Assembly (NCBI RefSeq): GCF_000227465.1
Contig: NC_016047.1
Span: forward strand, 1,131,001 to 1,195,000
DNA from: Bacillus spizizenii TU-B-10
GTDB taxonomy: Bacteria; Bacillota; Bacilli; Bacillales; Bacillaceae
DNA length: 64,000 nt
Reading direction: 5' to 3'
The position numbers and the translations under genes are program-made. Shown in pieces: positions 53,835 to 62,237 of the stretch. How positions within the stretch are numbered: position 1 is the stretch's first letter; the number at the start of each line of letters is the position of its first letter. The notes beneath the pieces were generated by a model. It ran no database searches and was not told the origin of the DNA. It worked only from the letters and a program-made list of their open reading frames with translations.

Positions 53835-54052
53835 TTACACTGTAAAGGAGATCTCCACAAACGAAGAGATCAGTAAAATTAATATAGATACGTTAATAAA
53901 TCGGAATACCTTATCTTGCCGCTCTTCAGGAATCTCTCTGACAAGGCATAATGTATTGGTGAGCCTGTTTATGAAATATAAAATAAACACGGCAGCCACG
54001 ATAAAATAGAATAAAATGATGGGAGATTCCCCCTCTCTCTGAACTGTCCCAT
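53835..54052 (-). pseudogene. yhaK: yhaK-position small membrane protein with an AG-tract frameshift
   Basis: From the ATG at 54052 the frame breaks: after TTC the sequence has (AG)4 then GGGG, and translation stops after 27 codons. Removing one AG (leaving three) would join the ATG to a 71-codon frame with two hydrophobic segments (about residues 11-28 and 54-70) ending at 53835. A shorter intact ORF could begin at an internal GTG. The gene is either disrupted, phase-variable, or affected by a sequencing error. Confidence 0.55.
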
Positions 54053-54124
54053 ATTACATTACCAAATATTTATTAAAAAAGATAGAATGCAAATTGAAAA
54101 ATCGCCACTAGCGCCAAGGATTGG

Positions 54125-54643
54125 CTACTTTTCAACAAGAATATCCAAGCCGTCTGCTTCCTGATCAATGAAAGCGGCTTTCGGCGCTTTTATCAGCTTG
54201 AGAGCCAGCAAGAAGTCAGGCAGACAGTAGCCGGCATGAATGCCCGAAATCATGCAGAAATAATGGGCGTGATTCGGAAAAGCCAGCGCGGCGTAAAACA
54301 GTACAGGCGTAATCAGCAAGAACGGGCTTACGAGTGAAATCAGCATTGTTGTTTTTGGTATTCGTTTCCATGTGCGCATGCGTAGTATATAAAACTTTTT
54401 TTCTATTTTTCTTTTTTTGCAGATGATTGGCAGGACATGGATGACTTTATGTACAAATAGAATAACGACGAGCAAACCGCCGAATAAAGGTACATATTCA
54501 TCGCTTAAGCTTCTGCCAGGCCGCAGCAGCTCAAATGCTAAAAAGGTAGATATAAAAACCAAAATCATAAAACATACAGCAGTTAATATTATGCGAACGG
54601 CACCATAATCCTTCATGAGATTTATGGTCTTCCAGCAATTCAT
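54125..54643 (-). CDS. yhaJ: YhaJ, DUF3267 membrane protein
   Basis: A 172-residue membrane protein with four hydrophobic segments and the DUF3267 hallmark HKVIHVLPI followed by HAGYCLPD; the His-containing HKxxH resembles a site-2-protease-like metal motif, though activity is unproven. The ATG at 54643 has AAGG 9 nt upstream; an open frame continues to 54700. Its function is unknown. Confidence 0.8.
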   Translation of the reverse strand: MNCWKTINLMKDYGAVRIILTAVCFMILVFISTFLAFELLRPGRSLSDEYVPLFGGLLVVILFVHKVIHVLPIICKKRKIEKKFYILRMRTWKRIPKTTMLISLVSPFLLITPVLFYAALAFPNHAHYFCMISGIHAGYCLPDFLLALKLIKAPKAAFIDQEADGLDILVEK

Positions 54644-54850
54644 CAAAGTCATCCTTCCATACATCTTGAATAGAATCTCAAAATAATTTACTCCTCCCAA
54701 GAGAAAAAATCAATGCTTTTTTAAGAAAAAATATCATCCGGCAGGTATTTTTTTGAAACAAGCAAACAAACTGCGAAATATGGGGTTAGAACTTTCTTCT
54801 CAGTGAATTATCAGCTAAAATAAGATTAAAGATAGAAAGAAGTGGTGTGG

Positions 54851-55192
54851 ATGGATTCGATGGATCATCGCATTAAGCGATTAGAATATTACATACAATT
54901 ATTAGTGAAAACAGTAGATATGGACAGGTACCCCTTCTATGCGCTTCTCATTGATAAAGGGCTGAGCAGGGAAGAGGGGGAAGAGGTTATGAGGATATGC
55001 GATGAATTGTCGGAAGAGCTGGCAGCACAAAAAGCGCAAGGATTTGTAACCTTCGATAAGCTCCTTGCGCTTTTTGCCGGACAGCTGAATGAAAAGTTAG
55101 ATGTTCATGAAACGATTTTTGCCCTGTATGAGCAGGGGCTTTATCAAGAGCTGATGGAAGTCTTTATCGATATCATGAAGCACTTTGATTAA
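54851..55192 (+). CDS. yhaI: YhaI, DUF1878 small helical protein
   Basis: A 113-residue acidic, all-helical protein (DUF1878-like), as known from structural genomics. Several Leu/Glu-rich helices are visible; there is no membrane segment. Its function is unknown. The ATG at 54851 follows AGAAGTGGTGTGG. GTG codons three and two positions earlier are alternatives. Its stop overlaps the end of convergent hpr by 4 bp. Confidence 0.8.
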   Translation: MDSMDHRIKRLEYYIQLLVKTVDMDRYPFYALLIDKGLSREEGEEVMRICDELSEELAAQKAQGFVTFDKLLALFAGQLNEKLDVHETIFALYEQGLYQELMEVFIDIMKHFD

Positions 55193-55800
55193 CTGTTTAC
55201 AGGTTCGAGCTCTTCTGCCGGTTCATCCGCCGCACTGTCCTTTGCTTTTTTCTTCAGTTTTCCGTTTGCGCTTTCAAAGTCATTGTCAATATTGGTGAGT
55301 GACGTTTCGAAAATTTCCATAAAATCATCGCCGTAGATATGGCGTATCATACACATCATTTCAGCCACTTCAGGGAATTTTCCGAATAAATGATACAGAG
55401 GCTGTGACCCTTTAAAAACCGCGTTGCGTGTCGGATCAAATTCCTCAAGCAAGCTCCAGAATACCTCAGTGCCTTCCTCAGTCAATTGGACGTATGTGTT
55501 CCGTTTATCATTCAGCCGTTTGGAGAATCTTAAATATCCTCGTTCTTCCAGCTTTTTTGAAAAGTTGAATGCGGTTGATACGTGCATGACCCCGAATTTC
55601 GCGATTTCAGAAATGGAAGCTCCATTCAATTGATACGCAATCCATAAAATATGATGCTCATTAATATTCAGGTCATACGGTTTGAGCCATTGCTGCCAAT
55701 CCTTCTCGATCGATTTCCAAAGAGCCTTGCTAAGCTGAGCCATTTTCTGGGTGAAGACCAGAGCCTCTTTCACATCATAGGGCGGTTCCACTCGATTCAT
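55189..55800 (-). CDS. hpr: Hpr/ScoC, MarR-family transition-state regulator
   Basis: A 203-residue MarR-type DNA-binding protein that represses exoprotease genes (aprE, nprE), sinI and peptide transporters in B. subtilis. The winged helix (about residues 60-115) includes [19 protein letters not shown] and [16 protein letters not shown] long acidic C-terminal tail is present. The ATG at 55800 follows AGAAGCAGGTGACGTA. It is transcribed alone. Confidence 0.94.
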   Translation of the reverse strand: MNRVEPPYDVKEALVFTQKMAQLSKALWKSIEKDWQQWLKPYDLNINEHHILWIAYQLNGASISEIAKFGVMHVSTAFNFSKKLEERGYLRFSKRLNDKRNTYVQLTEEGTEVFWSLLEEFDPTRNAVFKGSQPLYHLFGKFPEVAEMMCMIRHIYGDDFMEIFETSLTNIDNDFESANGKLKKKAKDSAADEPAEELEPVNS

Positions 55801-55921
55801 TACGTCACCTGCTTCTCTTTTTCTTTTTCTCTATTATGCCAATAAAATAAAGATTAATAAAGATGAAAATGTAAGAATTTTTTAATAAATTCACAATCCA
55901 TTGCGGTGAGAGGCTTTTTCG

Positions 55922-55968
55922 GCAAAAAAAAATGCGGGTCTAATTTTGGCCCGCATTTTTTTCTTTAG
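55922..55968 (-). terminator. Terminator after yhaH
   Basis: AAAAATGCGGGCC and GGCCCGCATTTTT-type arms (minus strand) with a short loop end in a T run. Confidence 0.85.
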
Positions 55969-55977
55969 AATAGGATA

Positions 55978-56334
55978 TTAGTTTTGTAAGGTTTTCTCCA
56001 GCTGTCTGATTTTCTCTTCAATATCAGCGATTTCTTTTTGCAGATCCTGCTGGTGAGGCTTGATCTCTTCCTGCCATTTTTTAATGGACGTTTGGAGCTC
56101 GCCGCTCACGTCTTTAATGACATCTGTACTTTCTTTTGCCGCTTTGATCAGCTGGTCTTTTAATGCAAGCCCGTCTGATTTTAAGCGTTTGATCGTTTCT
56201 TCGAAAGAATCATAATTGGTTTTCATTTTTTCACGCAGCTGCTTTCCTGAGGAAGGTGCAGAAAGAAGAACTGCTGCTCCTCCGATGATGCCGCCTACGA
56301 ATAGTCCTGTTAATAGAGAACGTCCGTCCGCCAT
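55978..56334 (-). CDS. yhaH: YhaH, YtxH-like general-stress protein
   Basis: A 118-residue protein of the YtxH/YhaH type: a short hydrophobic, Gly-rich N-terminus (LLTGLFVGGIIGGAAVLL) followed by an amphipathic coiled coil with the GKQLREKMK motif. Such proteins are small membrane-associated stress proteins. The ATG at 56334 follows GGGGTGATTGTA and gives the usual length; the frame is open to 56379. Confidence 0.84.
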   Translation of the reverse strand: MADGRSLLTGLFVGGIIGGAAVLLSAPSSGKQLREKMKTNYDSFEETIKRLKSDGLALKDQLIKAAKESTDVIKDVSGELQTSIKKWQEEIKPHQQDLQKEIADIEEKIRQLEKTLQN

Positions 56335-56463
56335 TACAATCACCCCGTCTTTTTCTTGAAAATAGGATTCATTCAGCATTTTTCATTTTTGTTGAAAGCC
56401 TGAACTTCTATACATAGCTTGCTTTATTTTAGCATATTTTTTAAGTGAAAAGGAGGGAGAAGG

Positions 56464-56655
56464 TTGTCTGTCTTTATGATTGTGTTATCCTGCATCACCC
56501 TTGCCTTCGCTTCAGGCGCTGTTTACTATATCAGACTTCTCAGCCAGGCTGCTTCTTATCCGCCCAAAAAGGTCATCCGGCAGAAAGCGCTTGTTTGTTC
56601 AACCGGAACCGCCTTTACACTATGTCTTATCTTTTTCACAAAACTCTTCGCTTAA
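56464..56655 (+). CDS. Small membrane protein (yhzF position)
   Basis: A 63-residue protein with two hydrophobic segments (residues about 3-22 and 44-60) joined by a basic, proline-containing loop. The start is TTG at 56464 with AAAAGGAGGGAGAAGG before it, a strong signal. It lies in the 395-bp gap between yhaH and trpP where a small yhz-type gene is annotated in B. subtilis. Its function is unknown. Confidence 0.7.
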   Translation: MSVFMIVLSCITLAFASGAVYYIRLLSQAASYPPKKVIRQKALVCSTGTAFTLCLIFFTKLFA

Positions 56656-56689
56656 AACATGCTGACATGCTGCGGGCTCTCTGTTCGAA

Positions 56690-56726
56690 AAAAACCTCTC
56701 CCGGAAGCGGAAGAGGTTTTGTGTGA
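56690..56726. terminator. Terminator between the small ORF and trpP
   Basis: AAAACCTCT and AGAGGTTTT pair around a 14-nt loop. It can serve convergent transcripts. Confidence 0.72.
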
Positions 56727-56729
56727 CAA

Positions 56730-57248
56730 TTATTTAGCAGCTTCCATAAAGCTCGAACGTCTTAAAATGGTTTGGACAATTGGATAAATAATGATCATTG
56801 CAATTGTATTCAGCACAGTTGCCGGCAGAACAACTGCTGCGAACAGTGCGGCAAAACCGCCGGGCAAACCGACGATCAATAAAGCTGACGATAAAAATAC
56901 AATTCCCGATAAGATGGTCCCGATTGCTGTCAGCACAGCGGCTGCACCTGTTTTCTGGCTCTTTCTGAACAAGAGGAACAGGATGAAGAACAGAAACGCG
57001 GACACGGGTTTATCGATGATGTTAGGAATCTGTCCGGCTGGAAATGCGGTTGTAAGCGCGGAGATGATTCCGGTCACAATCCCGATGACGAGTACGTTTT
57101 GCACCCGCGGGAACAGAAGGATGCCCATGAACATCATGATCAGCATCATATCTGGTTTCATGCCGCCTAAAAAGGGCGGAATAATGGAATGAAGCGCTGC
57201 GCCGATTGCGGCAAACAGAGCCATAATGACTAACTCTTTTGTTTTCAT
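56730..57248 (-). CDS. trpP: TrpP (YhaG), probable tryptophan transporter
   Basis: A 172-residue protein with five or six membrane segments, a family restricted to Gram-positive bacteria. It imports tryptophan in B. subtilis. Its translation is repressed by tryptophan-bound TRAP, which binds nine triplets spanning the Shine-Dalgarno and start. The ATG at 57248 follows GAGGAGAGCATAGAT, whose GAG triplets are part of that site. Confidence 0.93.
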   Translation of the reverse strand: MKTKELVIMALFAAIGAALHSIIPPFLGGMKPDMMLIMMFMGILLFPRVQNVLVIGIVTGIISALTTAFPAGQIPNIIDKPVSAFLFFILFLLFRKSQKTGAAAVLTAIGTILSGIVFLSSALLIVGLPGGFAALFAAVVLPATVLNTIAMIIIYPIVQTILRRSSFMEAAK

Positions 57249-57295
57249 ATCTATGCTCTCCTCTGCTAAGCTTTTTGCCCTCCAATAATATGCTC
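57230..57295 (-). promoter_or_regulatory. TRAP-binding site overlapping the trpP start
   Basis: Reading the RNA 5' to 3': GAG (57295), GAG (57282), AAG (57273), UAG (57268), GAG (57263), GAG (57258), UAG (57253), GAG (57236), UAG (57232). That is five GAG, three UAG and one AAG, covering the Shine-Dalgarno and first codons, as known for trpP. Confidence 0.88.
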
Positions 57296-57371
57296 GTCAT
57301 TTATTGCGAAGGCTTAAAGAATATGATATGCAAACAGTATACCAAACGGATCGTTTGCATAGCCAGACTTT

Positions 57372-58451
57372 TTACTCATTTTCTTGCTGGAATTTCTTCA
57401 TGAACGCAGCTAATTTTTCACAGTCTTCGAGAGACACCGCGTTATAAATAGAAGCGCGGCAGCCTCCTACTGAACGGTGTCCGCCAAGCCCGACCATTTT
57501 TGCTTCTTTTGCTTCCTGAACGAATGTTTTCGTTAATTCGTCATCACGAAGCGTGAAGGTAACGTTCATACGTGAGCGGCTGTCCTTTCTGGCATGCCCT
57601 TTATAGAATCCGTTGCTTTCATCAATACAGCTGTAAAGCACTTGTGCTTTTTGCTCATTGCGCTGTTCAGCAGCTTCCACACCGCCGTTTTCCTTCAGCC
57701 ATTCCAGAACAAGGCTCAGCATATAAATCGCAAATGTCGGCGGAGTGTTGTAGAGTGAGTCCGCTTTGACATGCGTTGAATATTTCAGGACTTTTGGAAC
57801 GTTCGCATTTTCATTCTGCAGCCAAGTTTTTTTCATGATGACAACTGTCACGCCGGAAGGGCCGAGGTTCTTTTGAGCGCCTCCGTAGATCACGTCAAAC
57901 TTGGACACATCAATTTTTCTGCTTAAAATATCGCTGGACATGTCAGCGACGAGTGGAATAGGGGAATTCGGGAATTCCTGCCACTGTGTGCCGAAAATCG
58001 TATTGTTGGACGTGATATGTAAATACGCGCCGTCTTTTACATCCGTAAGGTCAATCTCCGGAATGTAGCTGTAATGATCTCCTTCACTTGTAGCTGTTAC
58101 AGAGGTGTTCCCGAACAGCTTTGCTTCAGCGAGGGCTTTTTCGGACCAAGCCCCAGTCATCACAAAATGCGCGGTTTTTTCAGGTGTTAAAAAGTTCATT
58201 GGAAGCATTGAGAATTGAAGGCTTGCCCCGCCTTGAAGAAACAAAATATCGTAATCTTCCGGGATGCCCATCAGTTCAATTAAAAGGCTTTTCGCTTTTT
58301 GGTGCACCGCTTCATACTCTTTGCTGCGGTGGGAAAGCTCCATAACTGACATGCCGGATTCGTTAAAATCAATAAATTCTTTCTGTGCTTTTTGCAGAAC
58401 TTCCAATGGCAGCGCTGCAGGACCTGCGTTAAAATTCGTTGTACGTTCCAT
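57372..58451 (-). CDS. serC: SerC, phosphoserine aminotransferase
   Basis: A 359-residue PLP enzyme converting 3-phosphohydroxypyruvate and glutamate to phosphoserine and 2-oxoglutarate in serine synthesis; it also serves in pyridoxal synthesis in some bacteria. The PLP lysine lies in GGAQKNLGPSG near residue 195. Two adjacent ATG codons (58454, 58451) follow GGGAGAGATC; the second gives the known length. It is transcribed alone. Confidence 0.94.
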   Translation of the reverse strand: MERTTNFNAGPAALPLEVLQKAQKEFIDFNESGMSVMELSHRSKEYEAVHQKAKSLLIELMGIPEDYDILFLQGGASLQFSMLPMNFLTPEKTAHFVMTGAWSEKALAEAKLFGNTSVTATSEGDHYSYIPEIDLTDVKDGAYLHITSNNTIFGTQWQEFPNSPIPLVADMSSDILSRKIDVSKFDVIYGGAQKNLGPSGVTVVIMKKTWLQNENANVPKVLKYSTHVKADSLYNTPPTFAIYMLSLVLEWLKENGGVEAAEQRNEQKAQVLYSCIDESNGFYKGHARKDSRSRMNVTFTLRDDELTKTFVQEAKEAKMVGLGGHRSVGGCRASIYNAVSLEDCEKLAAFMKKFQQENE

Positions 58452-58596
58452 CATGATCTCTCCCTGTTTTCCACGTTAATGTATAAAATAATACAATTAT
58501 CCTATCACAAAAATTCAGTTTTTTGATAAAAAATTAGAATAATCAAAAGAAATCGACGGATGTTTGCGAAATGTTCACAAATAAAATAACCTCATC

Positions 58597-59034
58597 TTAT
58601 GATGAGGCCAGGCGTTTTGCGATAGAGGAAGAGATGTTCTGCAGATCCTCCGGTTTGTAATCATCAGCATGTGTTTTCCAAACCGCTCCGAATCCATCTC
58701 CTTTTCCGTAGCGCGGGATAATATGCATATGGTAGTGGAAAACAGATTGTCCTGCTTTTTCTCCGTTATTGTTCAGCGTATTTAAGCCGATCGGTTCAAA
58801 TTCATCCCGGATAGCGCGGGCGATTTTCGGAACGGCGTGAAAATATTGTTTTGCTAATTCATCCGTAAATTCATACACATTTTCGATATGTGTTTTCGGA
58901 ATGACAAGCGTATGACCCTTTGTCACTTGGCTGATATCAAGAAAGGCCAGTACATGCTCATCTTCATACACCTTTGCGGACGGAATGTCGCCGGCGATAA
59001 TTTTACAAAAGATGCAATTCTCTTCACAATGCAT
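58597..59034 (-). CDS. hit: Hit, histidine-triad nucleotide-binding protein
   Basis: A 145-residue HIT protein with the triad HYHMHIIPR at residues near 100 and a zinc-ligand CIFCKI motif at the N-terminus. It hydrolyses adenosine phosphoramidates or related nucleotides. The ATG at 59034 follows AAGGAGGAACCCTC. It is divergent from the ecs operon, and the 486-bp gap between them contains the 21-bp repeats. Confidence 0.92.
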   Translation of the reverse strand: MHCEENCIFCKIIAGDIPSAKVYEDEHVLAFLDISQVTKGHTLVIPKTHIENVYEFTDELAKQYFHAVPKIARAIRDEFEPIGLNTLNNNGEKAGQSVFHYHMHIIPRYGKGDGFGAVWKTHADDYKPEDLQNISSSIAKRLASS

Positions 59035-59177
59035 GAGGGTTCCTCCTTATGAAATTGTTTAGTATGTATACACTCATCGTACCACAGAAATGCAGAAAAT
59101 AGAAAACAGGATGAACGGCGAGCGTTCACCCTGAATGCAGAGGAAGAGCTTATATGAAGAAAATGTGATATGCCTTT

Positions 59178-59452
59178 GGTAAGCACCTCATTTGTCAATA
59201 AAATGAAGACTTGTTTAATGCCTAACGATTCCTGCGATAAACACCTCATTTGACAATTTGCTTCATAATGAAGAATTCATCAATTCAGTGAAGAGAAATG
59301 GTTTCAGCATTGGACATGTTTATTTTCTATCCAACTGTATCTAAGACGTCTTTGACAAACACCTCATTTTTCAGTTGATATGCTTTTCCTCTACGACCAT
59401 TATGATGTCCAGAAACCTGTCTCTTTATGACAGCAAATTCATCATTTGTTAA
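59178..59452. repeat. 21-bp repeats upstream of ecsA
   Basis: Copies at 59178-59198, 59236-59256 and 59354-59374 follow GRYAAACACCTCATTTKWCAR. A fourth, degenerate copy at 59432-59452 matches 16 of 21 positions. All face the same way. They fill the hit-ecsA intergenic region and do not code. They may be protein-binding sites or structured leader modules. Confidence 0.65.
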
Positions 59453-59520
59453 AAGGGAATTGTTTCAAATCAGGCCTTGTTTTTGGTACTATGAAGAAAA
59501 ACAATATAAGGGGAGAAACT

Positions 59521-60264
59521 ATGTCTCTGCTATCGGTAAAAGACTTAACCGGCGGATATACAAGGAATCCGGTTTTAAAAAACGTATCATTCACCCTTGA
59601 ACCGAATCAAATTGTCGGCTTAATCGGGCTGAACGGTGCTGGTAAAAGTACAACAATCAGACATATCATCGGGCTGATGGACCCGCATAAAGGTTCAATC
59701 GAATTAAACGGAAAAACCTTTGCTGAGGACCCGGAAGGCTACCGTTCACAATTCACCTATATACCTGAAACACCTGTTTTATATGAAGAGCTGACGCTGA
59801 TGGAGCATCTTGAATTAACAGCCATGGCATACGGCCTATCAAAAGAAACGATGGAGAAAAGGCTGCCGCCGCTTTTAAAGGAATTCCGAATGGAAAAGAG
59901 GCTGAAGTGGTTCCCGGCTCATTTTTCTAAAGGGATGAAGCAGAAGGTTATGATCATGTGCGCATTTTTGGCAGAGCCGGCACTCTACATTATTGATGAG
60001 CCTTTTCTAGGGCTTGATCCGCTTGCGATTAACGCGCTGCTTGAACGGATGAATGAAGCGAAAAAAGGCGGGGCGAGCGTGCTGATGTCAACGCACATTT
60101 TGGCAACGGCAGAACGCTATTGTGATTCGTTTATTATTTTACATAACGGCGAGGTGCGGGCGCGTGGCACGCTGTCTGAGCTCAGAGAGCAGTTTGGAAT
60201 GAAGGACGCGGCGCTGGACGATTTGTATCTTGAGCTCACAAAGGAAGACGCTGGCCATGAATAA
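59521..60264 (+). CDS. ecsA: EcsA, ABC transporter ATPase
   Basis: A 247-residue ABC ATPase: Walker A GLNGAGKST, signature FSKGMKQK and Walker B YIIDEPFLGLDP. With EcsB it forms a transporter that affects protein secretion, competence and the intramembrane protease RasP. The frame is open from 59446, but the ATG at 59521 follows AAGGGGAGAAACT and gives the known length. It overlaps ecsB by 8 bp. It is the first gene of ecsABC. Confidence 0.93.
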   Translation: MSLLSVKDLTGGYTRNPVLKNVSFTLEPNQIVGLIGLNGAGKSTTIRHIIGLMDPHKGSIELNGKTFAEDPEGYRSQFTYIPETPVLYEELTLMEHLELTAMAYGLSKETMEKRLPPLLKEFRMEKRLKWFPAHFSKGMKQKVMIMCAFLAEPALYIIDEPFLGLDPLAINALLERMNEAKKGGASVLMSTHILATAERYCDSFIILHNGEVRARGTLSELREQFGMKDAALDDLYLELTKEDAGHE

Positions 60265-61483
60265 TATGCTTGATATTTGGCAGTCGCGGCTGCAGGAGCA
60301 TATCAAAGAAACAAGAACGTACATGAAATATATGCTCAACGATCACCTCGTCATTGTTTTGATCTTTTTTCTCGCGGGCGCTGCAAGCTGGTACAGCAAA
60401 TGGATACGGGACATTCCTGCTCACTTTCCGTCCTTCTGGGTGATGGCCGTGCTGTTTTCGATCGTGTTGACAAGCTCTTATGTGCGGACGCTTTTGAAGG
60501 AGGCTGACCTTGTCTTCTTATTGCCGCTTGAAGCAAAAATGGAGCCGTACTTGAAGCAGGCGTTTGTCTACAGCTATGTGTCTCAGCTGTTTCCGCTGAT
60601 TGCATTGAGCATTGTTGCAATGCCGCTATATTTCGCTGTTGCACCAGGGGCTTCGCTTGTATCGTATGCGGCAGTCTTCGTTCAGCTTTTGCTGCTGAAA
60701 GCGTGGAATCAGGTGATGGAATGGCGTACGACCTTCCAGAATGACCGAAGCATGAAACGGATGGATGTGATCATCCGCTTTGCGGCGAATACGCTCGTTC
60801 TTTATTTTGTTTTCCAATCTGTTTATATGTATGCTCTTGTGGTCTATGTCATTATGGCTGCTCTTTATCTGTATATGTCTTCGGCAGCAAAACGGAAAAC
60901 GTTTAAATGGGAGAGCCATATTGAGTCCGAATTGAGACGCAAGCAGCGTTTCTATCGGATTGCCAACCTGTTCACTGATGTGCCGCATTTACGGAAGCAA
61001 GCGAAACGCAGAGCGTATCTTGACTTTTTGCTGCGGCTCGTGCCATTTGAACAGCGCAAAACGTTTGCCTACATGTTCACCCGCGCCTTTTTGCGTTCAA
61101 GTGATTATTTGGGTATTCTCGTCAGGTTAACGGCCATTTTCGCGCTGATCATTATGTATGTGTCGGCAAGCCCGCTCATTGCAGGGGTTTTGACTGTGTT
61201 TACCATTTTCATTACGGGCATTCAGCTTTTGCCGCTGTTCGGCCACTTTGACCATCTGGCGCTTCAAGAGCTTTATCCTGTGAAAAAAGAAACGAAGCGG
61301 AAAAGCTATTTCTCTCTATTAAAAACTGCACTTACCGTTCAAGCACTGCTGATATCTGCAGCATCTGCCTATGCTGCCGGCTTGACAGGTTTTCTTTATG
61401 CGCTGATCGGTTCTGCTGTTCTGATTTTTGTTGTTCTGCCGTCTTATATGACAACAAGACTGAAAAAACATGGAAAGCTGTGA
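60257..61483 (+). CDS. ecsB: EcsB, ABC transporter membrane protein
   Basis: A 408-residue membrane protein with eight or so hydrophobic segments, the permease partner of EcsA. The family (EcsB) is distinct from classical permeases and has no identified substrate. The ATG at 60257 lies within the end of ecsA and has AAGGAAGACGCTGGCC before it; the frame is open from 60230. It is coupled to ecsA; ecsC follows 22 bp after its stop. Confidence 0.9.
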   Translation: MNNMLDIWQSRLQEHIKETRTYMKYMLNDHLVIVLIFFLAGAASWYSKWIRDIPAHFPSFWVMAVLFSIVLTSSYVRTLLKEADLVFLLPLEAKMEPYLKQAFVYSYVSQLFPLIALSIVAMPLYFAVAPGASLVSYAAVFVQLLLLKAWNQVMEWRTTFQNDRSMKRMDVIIRFAANTLVLYFVFQSVYMYALVVYVIMAALYLYMSSAAKRKTFKWESHIESELRRKQRFYRIANLFTDVPHLRKQAKRRAYLDFLLRLVPFEQRKTFAYMFTRAFLRSSDYLGILVRLTAIFALIIMYVSASPLIAGVLTVFTIFITGIQLLPLFGHFDHLALQELYPVKKETKRKSYFSLLKTALTVQALLISAASAYAAGLTGFLYALIGSAVLIFVVLPSYMTTRLKKHGKL

Positions 61484-61505
61484 GCTAAAAAAAGGGGTAG
61501 ATCAA

Positions 61506-62216
61506 ATGACAGACAATCAGCTGCTGATGCAGGAAGCCCTTCAATGGAAAATGCATTTTTTGCGGAAGGATTCCATGTTTGAACGCTTTTCGAAGCGTGT
61601 GCAAACAAAGGTGAATGAGCGGATTCCTGAAAAAATCCATACGGTCGTCACTGAGAGCGTGAAAAAAATGGTGGAAGCGACGATGGCCGGCTCCAATATC
61701 ATCACCTATAAGAAGGATACAAGCGAACTTTCGCTCAGTGAAAAAAACGAGCTGGCGAAAAAAACGGTTGCTTCTTATCAGAAGGTGGCGGCTGCTGAGG
61801 GAGTTGGCACCGGAGCGGGCGGCATTTTTTTAGGTATTGCCGATTTCCCGCTGCTGCTTTCGATTAAAATGAAGTGTTTATTTACCTTATCCTCCATTTA
61901 TGGCTTTGATGTGAAGGATGCACAAGAAAGAATGTTCTTGCTGCTTGTGTTTCAGCTTGCGTTTTCGAGTGATGACTGCCGCAAAGCGCTTTTTTCTGTC
62001 ATCGACAATTGGGAGACGGAGAAAAAGAGCATCGATTGGAGAGTGTTCCAGCAGGAATATCGCGATTATATCGACGTCGTGAAGCTTTTGCAGCTTTTAC
62101 CCGGAGTAGGAGCAGCTGTCGGCGGAATTGCCAATTATAAGCTGCTTGCTCAGCTTGGAGAGACGGCAAGACACGTTTTTCACCTGAGAATATCAAAGGA
62201 AACAGCCGGAGAATAA
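61506..62216 (+). CDS. ecsC: EcsC, accessory protein of the Ecs transporter locus
   Basis: A 236-residue protein of the EcsC family, with a Gly-rich segment (AAAEGVGTGAGGIFLGIADFP) near residue 100 and two or three modestly hydrophobic helices. Its function is unknown, and it is not required for the Ecs phenotype. The ATG at 61506 follows AAAGGGGTAGATCAA; the open frame continues to 61470. It ends at a terminator shared with yhaA. Confidence 0.88.
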   Translation: MTDNQLLMQEALQWKMHFLRKDSMFERFSKRVQTKVNERIPEKIHTVVTESVKKMVEATMAGSNIITYKKDTSELSLSEKNELAKKTVASYQKVAAAEGVGTGAGGIFLGIADFPLLLSIKMKCLFTLSSIYGFDVKDAQERMFLLLVFQLAFSSDDCRKALFSVIDNWETEKKSIDWRVFQQEYRDYIDVVKLLQLLPGVGAAVGGIANYKLLAQLGETARHVFHLRISKETAGE

Positions 62217-62237
62217 ACACTCCGGCTGTTTTTTTAT
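62200..62237. terminator. Bidirectional terminator between ecsC and yhaA
   Basis: ACAGCCGGAG and CTCCGGCTGT form a stem followed by a T run. It covers the end of both genes. Confidence 0.88.

Noticed and set aside
58923..59249. Minus-strand ORF overlapping hit and containing two of the 21-bp repeats
   Set aside because: It has no Shine-Dalgarno at its start, it overlaps hit out of frame, and its composition is random.
59178..59374. CRISPR-like array upstream of ecsA
   Set aside because: Only three or four degenerate 21-bp copies with irregular 37-97-bp intervals; no spacers of uniform length and no cas genes.
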